Shown here piece by piece: positions 28,476-39,310 of a stretch of DNA of 64,000 nt. A program made the translations under genes and the position numbers. The notes under the pieces were generated by a model that worked only from the letters and a program-made list of their open reading frames with translations, was not told the DNA's origin and did not search any database. The DNA is from Staphylococcus warneri (lineage in GTDB: Bacteria > Bacillota > Bacilli > Staphylococcales > Staphylococcaceae): NCBI RefSeq assembly GCF_900636385.1, contig NZ_LR134269.1, positions 1,612,001 to 1,676,000 on the forward strand. The letters run 5' to 3'. Each line of letters opens with the position of its first letter. Position 1 is the first letter of the stretch.

Positions 28476-31400
28476 CTAACCTCCCACTGGTTTAAAATTT
28501 GCTTTTCTTGATTTCTGTCTTTCGTATTTATCTATACCTTTAAAAATTTGTTGTTCGTTCGCAAACTGATCAATGACAGGTTCAAAATCTTTGTCTGCAA
28601 TGTCTTGATTGCTACGTGCAAGTTGCATCAATAGTGAAATCTGTTGTTGTTGTCCCTCAATCATTTTGAGTAATAATTCAGTATCGTTGTTATTAGTTGA
28701 TACATTCTTACTACTAAATGCACTTGGTCGTTTATTACCTTTTGATTTAGAACCTTGAATGTCTTTAGCAGCAAGTGCAAGTAATTTCATAGCGTCTGTG
28801 CGACGGTTTGGATCAGTTGGTATTACCCATTCAGGGTATCCACCTTCTGCGATGTTATACCAACCTGCATTTTTGATTAAGCCTCCTGTAGCGTAACCGT
28901 GACCATGACCGATAACTTGTAACATGCCTGATTTACCATATCGTTTTTTGGCATAATTGATTGCAGCCATAGCGTTATCTAAACCATTCATGATGTTACC
29001 ATGACCTGGCAATTTATTTGCTGCAAATGTTGTAGGTATAACTTGTAATAATCCTCTTGCAGCATTCGGACCACTATTAACGTCTTGAACTTGTTGTCTA
29101 GCTCCTGCATTACCACCAGACTCTGATTGAACTTGTCTAATCCAAGCATTAACATAATTGCTACTTGTCGGTAATCCATTAGCTCTTAAAGCTTTAATAA
29201 TTTCTGGGCGCCATTTACTTGCAGCGCGTGAGCCTCCTGATTTACCGCCGCCCATGTTTTTCTTGAGCCAAGTTACTGGATTTATCGGTTTACCATTTTT
29301 ATGCATTTCATAGTGTAAATGTGGTCCTGTAGAAGCGCCAGAGTTACCAGAAACACCTAAAACGTCACCTGGTTTAACACTTTCACCATTCTTTTTATAG
29401 CGTTTGCTTAAGTGACCGTAAAAAGCTTCTAAAGCTCCAGATTTTACAACTACATAATGACCAAATCCACCAGGCATTTCTTTGTTATAAGCTTTACCAC
29501 TTAAAGTAGACTGTATTTTTTCATAAATGTATGGTAAATCAATACCTGGATGTGGCCAACTAAACGCATAACCTGGAGGTGGACCATTAGGACTGTACGG
29601 GGTGGTAATGTTATTTAAATATTTAATATAACTTCCGTCACCTGAACCACCCGCGTCTTCTAACCAACCACCAATTAAGTCTTTAGCAGCTTTTTTCATC
29701 TTACCAAAGACGCCTTTCATCATATTGTACGGCAATTCTGCTGCTTTACTAATACCGAATGCATCTAGATTGACGCCAAACTTACTGAACACAATGTCAA
29801 GTAGTTTTCCAGGCTTCTCTATCCATTCCATAACATCCCCAACTGCTTTAGATACGGCTTTTCCTGCAGACTTAGCCCAACCTGCACCTGTTTCTACTGC
29901 ATTGGAAACACCTTTTTTAGTTGCACCCCAAGCATCGCTCAATTTATCTTTGGCTGTATGCGCAATATCATTATGCTTTTCAGGTTTCGCTTTTTTAGGC
30001 TTTTTACCGAACGATAAAGCATTTCCTAACATAGAACCAATACTAAATTTAGGTATTGTCCCATCATTGAATTGTGGACGATTCAACATTGCGTGAGTTT
30101 GAGCACCATTCAAGATACGCGTTCCTTTTTGTAACGGCATTGTTGTATCTTTAGCAGGAGTGATGAAAGGTTTACCTTTCGGTGGAATAACAGTTTCATG
30201 TCTAAATCCACCTGGACCATTACCTTTACCTTTATCTCCCACAGTGGCTAGTGTACTACGGTTCAACTTGCCATTTGTTACATAGTTTTGAGTATGAGTT
30301 GATTCAGTACCTGTAGACAATTTTATTTTAGGCAGTTTATCCATGCCTAATTTACCTGCTACCCAGTTAACACCACTGATTAATTTGTTTAATCCGCCTT
30401 TAACTCCACTGACCATACCACCGATATGACCTTTGATCCTACCAATCAATGTTTTTAATCCACTGGCCATATTTCTAAATGTATTTCTAACACTGCTCCA
30501 TAAACTTTTTGCAAGACCAGTAACAGAATTTTTTATACCTTTCCATTTAGAAATCGTATCACTTTTCACTCTACTAAATGTGCTACTTGTACCACTTTTT
30601 AATCTACTCCAAGTTCCTTTAACACCACTCCATAAACCTTTTGCGTGGCTTACTACAGAATTTTTGATATTTTTCCAAGTCTTAGTAAGCCAGCCACGTA
30701 GTTTACCAAAGATTGCTTTAGTGATATTCCATGTTGATGTAAAGTTGCGTTTAACTCCGTTATATAAACTTTTAGCAAAACTAATCACTTTGTTTTTAAT
30801 ATAACTCCATACTTTAACAGAGAAATTTTTAATATTATTAAATACACGTTTCACAAAGTTCCATGTACCTGTAAACGCACGTTTTACACCATTATAAAGG
30901 CCTTTAGCTAAAGCAATAACCTTATTCTTAATATAAGTCCATACTTTGACTGTAAAGTTTCGAATACCAGTAAATATCTTTTTAACTACACCTGATAAAC
31001 TTGTGAAAGCTCTTTTTACTCCTGCACCTAATGCTTTTGCTAATGCAACGACTTTATTCTTTATGTAATTCCACGCTGCTATAATCCAACTTCTTAAAGC
31101 GCCAATGATTTTACGAACGCCATTTGAAAGTGCTCGAATTGCTCCAATCACACTATTTTTTATAGCATTCCATACACGTATAGAGACGCTTTTAATGACA
31201 TTCCAAGCGCTTGTAACAAATGCCTTTAAACCGCCAATTATGGCTTTTGCTCCAGCAATGAAAGTACGAATGATAGCTAATACACTGTTCTTAATAGAGT
31301 TCCATATTGCTATTGAAACAATTTTAATTGCATTCCACACCGCAGTTATCACGGCTTTCCACATGGCAAAGGACGCTTTCATCATAGTGAACCAAACTCT

Positions 31401-34241
31401 AATAATCGCCATTACACCATTTTTTATGGCATTCCAAATAGCAATTGATACATATTTAATACCATTCCACACTGCAGTAATGACTGTCTTCCATATGCCG
31501 AAATAAATTTTAACGGCAGTAAGCCAACCTTGAATTATTAACATAACCGCAGTCTTGATACCAGTCCATGCGAGAATTGCGCCCATTTTAATGGCATTCC
31601 ATACTGCAGTGATAACTAGTTTTAATGATTGAATTGGATGTAGTACGGCCATTTTAATAGCATTCCATGCTAATGTGGCTGATGTTTTCATTAATCCCCA
31701 TATAATCATTGATGCCGTTTTAATTCCATTCCAAACACCGATGATGTAAGGTTTAAGGAATCCAAACACAGATATAGCAGTATTTTTTATGGCATTCCAA
31801 GCAGAGATAACGAAATTACGGAAAGTTTCATTATTTTTCCATAGATATATAATACCCGCGACTAAAGCGCTAATAGCAGTAATAACTATACCGACTGGAC
31901 CTGTCATAAACCTAATAGCTAGACCCAAACCTCGAGTAGTTAACGCTGCCATTTTTGTAGCAATAGAATATTTACCTGTCATTATGGTTGCTAATGAAGT
32001 GTTTCTAGCATTTAATATTTGTGCTAATGCAAGAGCTCGTGTAACACCTGTCCAAATAGCCATCGAAGTTTTCGTTACATTTACTATAGCATTATATGCA
32101 CCTGTTACCAACGAGGCGCCACCAACTACTGTTCTATATACTCCCCACATTGGTAGAATTGCAGCTAATGCACCACCGACGGCTGTTAAGACACCTGTCA
32201 TTAGTCCCATTGTATTGTTAGCCGTAGCACCTTTAGCGATAAACCCTGTCAATGCAGTAGTTATTCTTAACATTACTGCGCCAACTGGTGCCATACCTTT
32301 AATCAATCCTACAATAATAGATCCAATATTTTTAAGTAATTGCCAAACAACTGGACCATTCGACTCTAAGTATTTTAAGAAGTTTTTAAAACCTTCTGTG
32401 TTTTTTAAGTTCGCCGCCCAATCTTTAAATGATTGTGTCACACCTTGCATGCCTACTAGCACATTATGTGAATGACCACTAAAAGCACTAAATAAACTGA
32501 TAATACCACTAAACACATTACCAAAAATTTGACCAACAATTGGCAAGTTCGTTTTAGTGTATTGAATGAATTGAGCTATACCTTTATCTGTACTTGTGCT
32601 ATTTGCCCAAGCATTAAATTTATTAGCTAGACTTTCAATACCTTTACCTGTCCATGTAAATAATGGTCCAAACTGTGTAAACATGTGGGTGATCCCGTCT
32701 CCCACTTTCATTGCTGCATTTAATAAGTTTTGGAATATCGGCGGACCTATATTATTAATGAGTTTGAATGCATTGTTTGCATTATTAGATGAGTTAACCC
32801 AATCACGCATTCTAGCAGATGCTTGTGCTATTTGACTTGTCGTTTTTGAAATGAATGGTGTAAGTCTTGTTAACGCAATCTTAGCGATATTAATACCATT
32901 AGCCATAGTATTAAAGATATCTGCTTGATTAGCTTGCACTAAACCTTTCCATTGATTTTGCAATCTACTTAAGACTGATTGATAGTTTCTTACTTCTGCA
33001 GTTGCTCTCAATTCACCATCTTCAAGCATCTTCAACGCAGTTGTAGCTTGGCCACTAAATGCAGTTACTGCACCTAGTGCTACACCATAAGCACCACCAA
33101 GCCCAATAGCACCACCTGCAGCAGCAGTTGCAGCGCCACCAATACCAGACAACGCACTTACAGCACTTCCCGCTATTGGAATGATGGTACTAATATTTGA
33201 TATTAAACCACCAAAGCCAATACCATTCACAACATATCCAACGTTTCTAAAGCTATTACCTATCTTATTTATTTTAGCGTTGACTTCTTCCCAATGTTGA
33301 GCCATAGCTGTTAATGCAGGTCCCATGCCAAAGAACTTCGTTTGTTCTCTTTGGAATTCTTTCAGTTCAGATGTTGTTTCATCTATTCTATTTTGTAGAA
33401 CATTGTAAGCCATTGCTTGTTGATAAACTTCTTTTTCGGCTCTGTCTAATTTCGCAGGTAGTTGACCAACTTCACGATTTAAACTGGCGTAAGATTGTTC
33501 TGCTGCGTTCGCTTCTTTCTTAGCCGTATCCATTGCAGATTTTGCACTTGCCATCGCTTGTTGATTTGCTTTACTAAAATTTTGTAATTCATTCTTAGCG
33601 TTAGCCGTTGCTATTTTAGACTCATTTAAATCGCGTTTAGCACTATCTACAGATTTTGAAAGACTCGCATATTGCGTTTTAGCTTTAGTTAACTGATTAC
33701 CTAATGCCGTTAGCTCTTGTTTACTTGCTTTACCAGATTTACTTAATTCATTGAATTCAGATTGCAAACTATCGACAGAGCTTTTAGCATTCTTCATCTT
33801 AGCACTCAATGCTGTCACTGTATTCTGCATTTGTTTTTGTGTTTCTTGTGCAGATTTTACGTTCGCTTTATGCTCTTTCAACTCATTGTTCAACTTATCA
33901 TATGAATTAGCTAAAGTCTCATAACTTTTTTTAGCTTTTTGAGCGTTACGTGCCGATTCTTCAAGCTTATCTGACATGGTTTCTTGTGCACGTCTTAACT
34001 GATCTAACTTCTTCTGTGCTTGTTCACTCGCTCTACCTTGTTGAGTAAGTGTTTTGTTGAGACCTTCAATTTCAGTTTCGTATTTTTCTACTGATTTTTC
34101 GGCTTTATCGAAACTTGAAAGGTTCTTTTTCATTTCTGCATCAGTAGTTTGTAACTTACGCTTTAAATTTGCCATACCGCGATCAATATCTGATGTATCT
34201 AGGCCTAAATCAATCGTAAAACCTTTAATTTCATCTGCCAT
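28476..34241 (-). CDS. Tail tape measure protein with M23 and lytic transglycosylase domains
   Basis: 1921 residues. An N-terminal coiled coil (about 1-310), a Gly/Ala-rich hydrophobic region (about 335-400 and 680-790), then Trp-periodic repeats of 44 residues (about 900-1180). A peptidase M23 domain follows (about 1560-1645; [26 protein letters not shown]) and a lytic transglycosylase domain (about 1690-1765; [21 protein letters not shown]). It sets tail length and probably opens the wall during DNA entry. At about 1.5 angstrom per residue the tail would be near 0.29 micrometre. Confidence 0.95.
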   Translation of the reverse strand: MADEIKGFTIDLGLDTSDIDRGMANLKRKLQTTDAEMKKNLSSFDKAEKSVEKYETEIEGLNKTLTQQGRASEQAQKKLDQLRRAQETMSDKLEESARNAQKAKKSYETLANSYDKLNNELKEHKANVKSAQETQKQMQNTVTALSAKMKNAKSSVDSLQSEFNELSKSGKASKQELTALGNQLTKAKTQYASLSKSVDSAKRDLNESKIATANAKNELQNFSKANQQAMASAKSAMDTAKKEANAAEQSYASLNREVGQLPAKLDRAEKEVYQQAMAYNVLQNRIDETTSELKEFQREQTKFFGMGPALTAMAQHWEEVNAKINKIGNSFRNVGYVVNGIGFGGLISNISTIIPIAGSAVSALSGIGGAATAAAGGAIGLGGAYGVALGAVTAFSGQATTALKMLEDGELRATAEVRNYQSVLSRLQNQWKGLVQANQADIFNTMANGINIAKIALTRLTPFISKTTSQIAQASARMRDWVNSSNNANNAFKLINNIGPPIFQNLLNAAMKVGDGITHMFTQFGPLFTWTGKGIESLANKFNAWANSTSTDKGIAQFIQYTKTNLPIVGQIFGNVFSGIISLFSAFSGHSHNVLVGMQGVTQSFKDWAANLKNTEGFKNFLKYLESNGPVVWQLLKNIGSIIVGLIKGMAPVGAVMLRITTALTGFIAKGATANNTMGLMTGVLTAVGGALAAILPMWGVYRTVVGGASLVTGAYNAIVNVTKTSMAIWTGVTRALALAQILNARNTSLATIMTGKYSIATKMAALTTRGLGLAIRFMTGPVGIVITAISALVAGIIYLWKNNETFRNFVISAWNAIKNTAISVFGFLKPYIIGVWNGIKTASMIIWGLMKTSATLAWNAIKMAVLHPIQSLKLVITAVWNAIKMGAILAWTGIKTAVMLIIQGWLTAVKIYFGIWKTVITAVWNGIKYVSIAIWNAIKNGVMAIIRVWFTMMKASFAMWKAVITAVWNAIKIVSIAIWNSIKNSVLAIIRTFIAGAKAIIGGLKAFVTSAWNVIKSVSIRVWNAIKNSVIGAIRALSNGVRKIIGALRSWIIAAWNYIKNKVVALAKALGAGVKRAFTSLSGVVKKIFTGIRNFTVKVWTYIKNKVIALAKGLYNGVKRAFTGTWNFVKRVFNNIKNFSVKVWSYIKNKVISFAKSLYNGVKRNFTSTWNITKAIFGKLRGWLTKTWKNIKNSVVSHAKGLWSGVKGTWSRLKSGTSSTFSRVKSDTISKWKGIKNSVTGLAKSLWSSVRNTFRNMASGLKTLIGRIKGHIGGMVSGVKGGLNKLISGVNWVAGKLGMDKLPKIKLSTGTESTHTQNYVTNGKLNRSTLATVGDKGKGNGPGGFRHETVIPPKGKPFITPAKDTTMPLQKGTRILNGAQTHAMLNRPQFNDGTIPKFSIGSMLGNALSFGKKPKKAKPEKHNDIAHTAKDKLSDAWGATKKGVSNAVETGAGWAKSAGKAVSKAVGDVMEWIEKPGKLLDIVFSKFGVNLDAFGISKAAELPYNMMKGVFGKMKKAAKDLIGGWLEDAGGSGDGSYIKYLNNITTPYSPNGPPPGYAFSWPHPGIDLPYIYEKIQSTLSGKAYNKEMPGGFGHYVVVKSGALEAFYGHLSKRYKKNGESVKPGDVLGVSGNSGASTGPHLHYEMHKNGKPINPVTWLKKNMGGGKSGGSRAASKWRPEIIKALRANGLPTSSNYVNAWIRQVQSESGGNAGARQQVQDVNSGPNAARGLLQVIPTTFAANKLPGHGNIMNGLDNAMAAINYAKKRYGKSGMLQVIGHGHGYATGGLIKNAGWYNIAEGGYPEWVIPTDPNRRTDAMKLLALAAKDIQGSKSKGNKRPSAFSSKNVSTNNNDTELLLKMIEGQQQQISLLMQLARSNQDIADKDFEPVIDQFANEQQIFKGIDKYERQKSRKANFKPVGG

Positions 34242-34275
34242 TCAACTCACTCTCCTTTCTTTAGAAATAAAAAAA

Positions 34276-34335
34276 GAGAGCCTAGCTTGAAGCTCTAGGG
34301 TCTTTACCTGTTATAGCTCCAATTAGGCTCTCGTT
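34276..34335 (-). terminator. Terminator-like structure before the tape measure gene
   Basis: AGAGCCTA and TAGGCTCT enclose a loop that holds a second helix (CTAGAGCTTCAAGCTAG), followed on the minus strand by TTTTTTTATTT. It overlaps the 3' end of the frameshifted chaperone frame. Confidence 0.55.
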
Positions 34336-34835
34336 CTTACCAACTTTCTTCGTTTTAGATTTCTTCTTATTATTCATAATGCGAAGTAACTGATAAATAT
34401 CTGTGTTGTCAATCTCAGGCATTTTCCAACCATTTTCCATCAACTCTTTATAAAGCGTATCAAGATATTCTGATTGTTTTTCATAAGTGAAATCTTCGGG
34501 CTTTAAACGAGAGTCATCTATTTCATTGTCTTTCCCTCGTCACCTAAGATACCGCCTAATTGTTCCATTGCAACCGTGATAACTTCACGTGCATCAATCC
34601 CATCTTCAAACTCTTCTGCGGTGAATTGACCGTCATATAAGTCATTTGCAATAAAGCTATATAATTTGTCTAGTAAGTTATCGTCAAATTCGCCGCCATC
34701 TTGTTCTAATTTTTGGAATTCTTTACCTAAATTGAAACCTTTACGTGCAACACTACCTTTAATAAAAGCAGGTGCATGATATTTTTTTACTTCTCCATTT
34801 TCATCGTATAATTCAATAAATTTCTTAACTGCCAT
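34282..34835 (-). CDS. Tail assembly chaperone GT (product of -1 frameshift)
   Basis: Ribosomes that slip at GGGAAAG (34530-34536) leave the G frame five codons before its stop and continue in the -1 frame for 82 codons (DNEIDDSRLKPEDFTYEK to DPRASS), ending with TAG at 34282-34284. The T frame has no start of its own. The slippery heptamer is identical to the one in lambda G/GT. The fusion protein is expected to bind the tape measure encoded just downstream. Confidence 0.85.
34518..34835 (-). CDS. Tail assembly chaperone G
   Basis: 105 residues, acidic (AVKKFIELYDENGEVKKYH, then EQLGGILGDEGKTMK). Position between the major tail protein and the tape measure, plus the frameshift overlap, identifies it as the gpG-type chaperone. 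The sequence itself is poorly conserved across phages. Confidence 0.88.
   Translation of the reverse strand: MAVKKFIELYDENGEVKKYHAPAFIKGSVARKGFNLGKEFQKLEQDGGEFDDNLLDKLYSFIANDLYDGQFTAEEFEDGIDAREVITVAMEQLGGILGDEGKTMK
34530..34536 (-). promoter_or_regulatory. Programmed -1 frameshift site GGGAAAG
   Basis: In the zero frame the codons read GGA AAG, preceded by G, so the heptamer has the X XXY YYZ form. It lies seven codons upstream of the G stop, and the -1 frame stays open for 85 codons from it. Confidence 0.87.
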
Positions 34836-34906
34836 AATTTATATTCTCCTTTTCATCGGGTTTTCTGTTAGACCGAATAATTAGTTTTTATTTTTGTATA
34901 CAAAAA

Positions 34907-34926
34907 TAGACGACCGAAGTCGTCTA
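34907..34926 (-). terminator. Terminator after the major tail protein
   Basis: TAGACGAC-CGAA-GTCGTCTA, eight perfect pairs around a tetraloop, then TTTTTG on the minus strand, just past the stop at 34935. Probably partial, since the tail operon continues. Confidence 0.75.
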
Positions 34927-34934
34927 TAAATCAA

Positions 34935-35624
34935 TTATGCTGTTGGTTCAGTTGCTTCTGCATCTGTAGTAGGTTCACTTGCAGTACCATCAGAAGATGT
35001 TGATGTAGTTAAAGGTTCAGCTGTTGTTTGAACTGTATCAAACGTTTTACCGAAAATTGAATTGAAAATCGTGTCACGACCTTCAGTTTTACCTTGGTCA
35101 TCGTAAGCCATAACCACTGCTAACTCTTCATCGAATCCATCAACTTTACGTTCCATGAATTTACCTTCGATTTCATCTGAACCGAATTCAACACCATCTT
35201 CTTTAGTTTGTCCTTCTTTGTTTGGACGTGTGAATACACCTTTTGATAATCCAAACCACTCTTGAGAGCCATCTTCCATTGTACGTGGGATAGCTACGGC
35301 TGTATAAGTAATACCAGTTGATTTACCAAAGCCATAAACTGTTTTATTTGTTTCGTGTTCAATTAATCCTAATAAGTCTTTTTGAACATCAATTGGCAGT
35401 TTATGGAAAGTTAAAGATAATTGTGTTTCACCTGCTGATTTTGCAATCTCAGCAACCTTGTTAGAACCATAAGCTTTTTCTAATTCTTCACCAAATTCAA
35501 TAGAAAGCTCTTGAACATAATCAACTTCTTTAATACCTGATGTTTTAACTGTTCCATCACTTTCTTCTTGTAATACTGCATAGTACATTTTTCCTAAACC
35601 TGTAGCGGCATTATATCTACCCAT
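34935..35624 (-). CDS. Major tail tube protein
   Basis: 229 residues. Features of the phi13/phage major tail family: GLGKMYYAVL, FGEELEKAYGSNKVAEIAKSAG and ALVVMAYDD-like strands, with a Thr/Ser/Glu-rich C-terminal tail (from about 205). It forms the hexameric tail tube. An AGGAGG site precedes it; hairpins lie on both sides (35657-35683 and 34907-34926), as often seen for highly expressed tail genes. Confidence 0.92.
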   Translation of the reverse strand: MGRYNAATGLGKMYYAVLQEESDGTVKTSGIKEVDYVQELSIEFGEELEKAYGSNKVAEIAKSAGETQLSLTFHKLPIDVQKDLLGLIEHETNKTVYGFGKSTGITYTAVAIPRTMEDGSQEWFGLSKGVFTRPNKEGQTKEDGVEFGSDEIEGKFMERKVDGFDEELAVVMAYDDQGKTEGRDTIFNSIFGKTFDTVQTTAEPLTTSTSSDGTASEPTTDAEATEPTA

Positions 35625-35656
35625 TTAAATATCCTCCTTAAATTTTTGCATTAAAA

Positions 35657-35683
35657 TAGCCCTTCGTTTCTCACGAAAGGCTA
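35657..35683 (-). terminator. Terminator-like hairpin before the major tail gene
   Basis: TAGCCTTTCGT and ACGAAGGGCTA (minus strand) pair at 10 of 11 positions around a five-base loop, followed by TTTTAA. It precedes the major tail gene. Confidence 0.6.
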
Positions 35684-35688
35684 ATCAA

Positions 35689-36093
35689 TTAAATATTTTT
35701 ATCTATATGTCTTAAACCATCTATCGTATAAGGATTTCCACGGTAGCGTCGTGCATCCATATACAGTTTTAAATCTGTGTCATATTCATCAGTTCCATCC
35801 ACTTGTTTAAATCCTATTGACCATAAGGTTTGACGGATCTCTTCTTGTAGAAGTTTAACCACATCATAATTAGGACCACGAACATCAATTTGATATAGAT
35901 ATTCGGTTGTTAAATTAATATCACTTGCGTAGGTTTCAGGTTGTGGGGAGACAAGAGGGTCAATCAATATATAATGATTCGACCTATCTGCCGTCTCATC
36001 ATATGTGTAAGCTCGAATTCGACCTGTACAATGTTGAGCAATTGTTTCGTTGTTCAATAGATATTTTTTTAAAGTTTTCAACATATCAAACAT
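35689..36093 (-). CDS. Tail completion / head-tail joining protein (DUF3168-like)
   Basis: 134 residues (FDMLKTLKKYLLNNETIAQHC, RIRAYTYDETADRSNHYILID, YQIDVRGPNYDVV). This pattern is that of gp17-type tail terminator proteins. It follows the HK97 gp10-like gene without a gap. Confidence 0.83.
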   Translation of the reverse strand: MFDMLKTLKKYLLNNETIAQHCTGRIRAYTYDETADRSNHYILIDPLVSPQPETYASDINLTTEYLYQIDVRGPNYDVVKLLQEEIRQTLWSIGFKQVDGTDEYDTDLKLYMDARRYRGNPYTIDGLRHIDKNI

Positions 36094-36489
36094 TTACAAG
36101 TCTCCTTCCAATGATTGCTTTATAATTTCTCTGAATGGTCGTTCAGTCATAAACATTGTTCTAGCAATTGCACCTTTACCTCTTGGGTTTGGGTTTTTAA
36201 TTGTTCCCCATTCGTTTAAATGTATAATCGCATATCGATTCATTGAACCATGCCAGTGAACTTTAACCATTCTTGTTTTCCCGTGAACATAATAAGGGTC
36301 AGTAACTGAAACTTCATGAATACTTGCACCTGTATCACGGAACACTTCAAAATTCGCTTTCAACACACCTACAAAGTATTTAGAGCCTTTGTTCAATGCT
36401 TTATCTTGAGCTTTGAGCATTTGGGTTTCTCCGTACTTTTCGCCAATCTGCCTAAGCATTTGGTGAACACCTTTAACGTCTACGCTCAT
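36094..36489 (-). CDS. HK97 gp10-like tail component
   Basis: 131 residues, basic, with the gp10 pattern ALNKGSKYFVGVLKANFEVF and HLNEWGTIKNPNPRGKGAIART. Its role is in head-tail joining. It overlaps the upstream head-closure gene by four bases. Confidence 0.88.
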   Translation of the reverse strand: MSVDVKGVHQMLRQIGEKYGETQMLKAQDKALNKGSKYFVGVLKANFEVFRDTGASIHEVSVTDPYYVHGKTRMVKVHWHGSMNRYAIIHLNEWGTIKNPNPRGKGAIARTMFMTERPFREIIKQSLEGDL

Positions 36490-36839
36490 TCTGAAATCTT
36501 CCCAATAATCTTAATGTTCCTATGGTTATCTGTATCATCAAAGACTTGTTGAATATTGTATTTTTTATTCCTATATTGCGGTAGTTGAATTTCAAAATAC
36601 ATATCATCAGTAATTTCTATATTAATAGGGTGATACGTAACCATAGTTAAACTAGCTTGATTGTTCGTCATATCCAAATCTTTCTGTGATGGTTGATAAA
36701 CATTAGCAAAACACTTAAAAACGACCTCTTCCACAGTTTCACCAGGAAAAAAGTCGTCTGTCGGTGTTGCTTTATAAAATGCAACTGGCGTTCTCATGTC
36801 GCCACCAGTCACAAATTCATTACGTTGTAGTGCCATCAT
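36486..36839 (-). CDS. Head closure / head-tail adaptor protein
   Basis: 117 residues in the SPP1 gp16-like group (GDMRTPVAFYKATPTDDFFPGETVEEVVFKCFANVYQPSQKDL is the diagnostic region). It closes the portal-connector channel. It starts at a tandem ATG with GGAGGTG and overlaps the preceding connector gene by 20 bases. Confidence 0.85.
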   Translation of the reverse strand: MMALQRNEFVTGGDMRTPVAFYKATPTDDFFPGETVEEVVFKCFANVYQPSQKDLDMTNNQASLTMVTYHPINIEITDDMYFEIQLPQYRNKKYNIQQVFDDTDNHRNIKIIGKISE

Positions 36840-37107
36840 CTGACACCTCCATGTTCACGATTTGAAATTGAACAATACTAGATAAAAAATTATTATGGAA
36901 TTCCTCTAGTTTATCGTTGAATACATATCTTGTACGTTCATAAACTAATTCACGACCTAATGAGGATTGTTGCATATCGAAGTCCCCACATTTTGCTTTG
37001 ATATCTTCATAAGACATCCCTAAATCGTTTTTAATACGATCATCTTCGATATCATAAAAAATTCTATTACGATTTTTGAATTCTTCCACATGCGTATCAG
37101 TAATCAT
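36820..37107 (-). CDS. Head-tail connector protein (gp6-like)
   Basis: 95 residues, mostly helical (FYDIEDDRIKNDLGMSYEDIKAKCG, LVYERTRYVFNDKLEEF), as in phage gp6/gp15 head-tail connectors. It sits between the capsid gene and head closure genes. Confidence 0.83.
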   Translation of the reverse strand: MITDTHVEEFKNRNRIFYDIEDDRIKNDLGMSYEDIKAKCGDFDMQQSSLGRELVYERTRYVFNDKLEEFHNNFLSSIVQFQIVNMEVSDDGTTT

Positions 37108-37112
37108 TTAAA

Positions 37113-37283
37113 TCACTTCGATTCTCTAACTCGTTCTAAGAAAGGTCCTTTAAAACCATTTGCAGACAAAGTTTTTTCAACTTCATCTGCACGTTTCACT
37201 GTCATTTCTACCTTGTCTCCTGCTTTAAGAGACTTTTCTAATTGCTTATCGTTGTAGTTTTTTAACACTTTATAATTGGCCAT
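37113..37283 (-). CDS. 56-residue phage protein between capsid and connector
   Basis: Begins MANYKVLKNYNDKQLEKSLK, basic; ends GPFLERVRESK. It resembles short Rho-like/FI-type proteins that follow capsid genes (a Lys-Glu-rich fold, KAGDKVEMTVKRADEVE). Function unknown; position suggests head assembly. GGAGGTG precedes the ATG. Confidence 0.75.
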   Translation of the reverse strand: MANYKVLKNYNDKQLEKSLKAGDKVEMTVKRADEVEKTLSANGFKGPFLERVRESK

Positions 37284-37295
37284 TATATACACCTC

Positions 37296-38516
37296 CTATG
37301 CTGTCGGCTCAGTTGCTGCAGCGCCAGTTGATGTAGGCGCACCGAATGAACTGAAATCAACATCATATACGAATGAAGTTTTGTTATCATCCGGTTCAGC
37401 ATATAAGAACTGCTTTGCAGTATATAAGTCCATATCTTCTAATGCTAGTGTTTGGTCAAACTCACGTACGATGACTTCGCTACCTGCATAGAAGTTATAA
37501 CGTGTTTTATCGAATGCTACTGCTTTACCTTGAGGTACAAATTCAGACTGCTCGAACGTCACGTTAAATGGAACCGGACTTACAAATTGGCCATTGTGTA
37601 ATTGCATGAATGCAATACCAGTGTAGATATAGTCTGCAGGGTTTAACGCAATAACAACGTTATTTAATACGCTAGCACCTTTAGAACGTTTAACATTACC
37701 GTCTTTATCATAGTATTCTTTAATTGATAAGTTTTTGATAATGTTACCAATTTCTTTAATTGATGTTTCTGCATCAGCTAATGTTAATGTTCCTGCAGAA
37801 GTTTTTTCTGATACCGCACCGTTTGTACGATTAATTTCATTCATTAATCCTACTGGTTGGTTTTTAGCAGCACCTAAACCTTGAATAGCAGTTTTTTCAA
37901 TTGCTACTGCGAAAGCTTCTTTGATTTGTGCACGTACATAACGATCAACCCATTGCACACCTGCATCTTTTAAATCTTTTGGTACTACAACAAATGCAGT
38001 TGCTTTACCTAAAGTAACGTCTTGTTCAAAGAATGAAGCCTCTAATTGACCTTTAATTTCTGAGAACACTGGACCCCAAACAACTTGACCTTCTGGTACT
38101 GAACGAATCACACGTGCACGTAATCCAGTACGTTGAATTGTGATATGTTTCAATAATGGGTGTTCAGTTTCGATATCTTCAAAAATTCGGTCAATCACTG
38201 TTTCAGGTAATAATTCTCCATCTTTCCAGTTAGTATCAGTGTTTACATGGTCTTCTGAAACTAATGCGTTGTAGAATTTCTTTTCTTCGTTAGTTAAACG
38301 GTTAACATTACGCGCATTTAATACTGCGTTGTCACCTTGTTCTTGTTTCATGTCTTTACGAATAGCGTTTGCTAATTCTTCAGAATAAGCATTCATATAT
38401 TCTGTGTATTTTTCTTTCACTTCTTCATCAGAAGCTTTAGAACTCATATTCGAAAACTCTTTTAATAATTGTTGAGAGTTTTGAAACTCTTCTCGATTTT
38501 CTAAGTCAATTGCCAT
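37296..38516 (-). CDS. Major capsid protein, HK97 family
   Basis: 406 residues. A charged helical N-terminal delta region (about 1-110), probably a scaffold removed by the protease, precedes the HK97 fold (LPETVIDRIFEDIETEHPLLKHI, FSEIKGQLEASFFEQD, VNRTNGA-type loops). The C-terminus ends FGAPTSTGAAATEPTA. Lies directly after the prohead protease. Confidence 0.94.
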   Translation of the reverse strand: MAIDLENREEFQNSQQLLKEFSNMSSKASDEEVKEKYTEYMNAYSEELANAIRKDMKQEQGDNAVLNARNVNRLTNEEKKFYNALVSEDHVNTDTNWKDGELLPETVIDRIFEDIETEHPLLKHITIQRTGLRARVIRSVPEGQVVWGPVFSEIKGQLEASFFEQDVTLGKATAFVVVPKDLKDAGVQWVDRYVRAQIKEAFAVAIEKTAIQGLGAAKNQPVGLMNEINRTNGAVSEKTSAGTLTLADAETSIKEIGNIIKNLSIKEYYDKDGNVKRSKGASVLNNVVIALNPADYIYTGIAFMQLHNGQFVSPVPFNVTFEQSEFVPQGKAVAFDKTRYNFYAGSEVIVREFDQTLALEDMDLYTAKQFLYAEPDDNKTSFVYDVDFSSFGAPTSTGAAATEPTA

Positions 38517-38533
38517 AATTAAATTCTCCTTTA

Positions 38534-39310
38534 TTATTTAATATTCATATTGAATAAACGTGCAAAACTGTTTTCTGCAGGTTTACTTTCCGTTTGTTTT
38601 TCAGTTTCTTCCGAACCTTTGTTATTACCTTTTTTAACTTCTGCTAAAATTTCTTCAAGTTTATCCATTACATCTTCGACAGTAATTTCGCTTGATTCTT
38701 TTTGTTGTCCCGGTTGTTGTGGATCTTCGTTACGATATCTAGTCATGAATTTGTCACCTCCCAAGATTGTTGATGTGGTTGCAGCTGCAACTCTTGAATT
38801 TTCAGTAATATTGTCGATTAAACCTAGTTTTTTAGCCTCTTTAGCTGTTAGCCATGTTTCTTCATCCATATAATCTTGAAGAAGCGCATGGTCGATGTCA
38901 GGGTTCTTATCGACATAACTGTTAAACACAACACTGTTAATTCTTTCTAAATCTTCGGCTTGCTTTTTAAAACTTCTAGCATCACCTTCACCAATTGTCC
39001 AAGCATTATGTACCATTAACATGGCGTTACCCGGCATATTAATCGTGTCACCTGCCATTGCAATCACAGAGGCAATACTTGCAGCAAGTCCGTCAACATT
39101 GACAGTAATATGAGCATCAAAACGCCTTAACATGTTATAAATCGTTACACCACTGAAAACATCTCCACCGTTACTATTAATGTTTACAACGACTTCATCA
39201 ACATCACCCATTGCTTTTAATTGTTCTCTTACAGTCTGGGGGCTAATCGTCATGCCTTCGATTGTTTGACTGTCTATAAAGCCATAGATGTCAATTTCAT
39301 TATTCGCCAT
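38534..39310 (-). CDS. ClpP-like prohead protease
   Basis: 258 residues. ClpP/SppA-fold serine protease with the nucleophile in GLAASIASVIAMAG (Ser near 98) and the catalytic His in MLMVHNAWTIG; NINSNGGDVFSGV forms the oxyanion region. A Glu/Lys-rich C-terminal tail follows. It processes the capsid delta domain. It overlaps the portal gene by 11 bases. Confidence 0.94.
   Translation of the reverse strand: MANNEIDIYGFIDSQTIEGMTISPQTVREQLKAMGDVDEVVVNINSNGGDVFSGVTIYNMLRRFDAHITVNVDGLAASIASVIAMAGDTINMPGNAMLMVHNAWTIGEGDARSFKKQAEDLERINSVVFNSYVDKNPDIDHALLQDYMDEETWLTAKEAKKLGLIDNITENSRVAAATTSTILGGDKFMTRYRNEDPQQPGQQKESSEITVEDVMDKLEEILAEVKKGNNKGSEETEKQTESKPAENSFARLFNMNIK

Noticed and set aside
31789..32475. 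228-codon plus-strand frame opposite the tape measure gene
   Set aside because: It lies fully antisense to a long, clearly coding gene, has no ribosome site and its composition mirrors the repetitive Ala/Ile-rich opposite strand.
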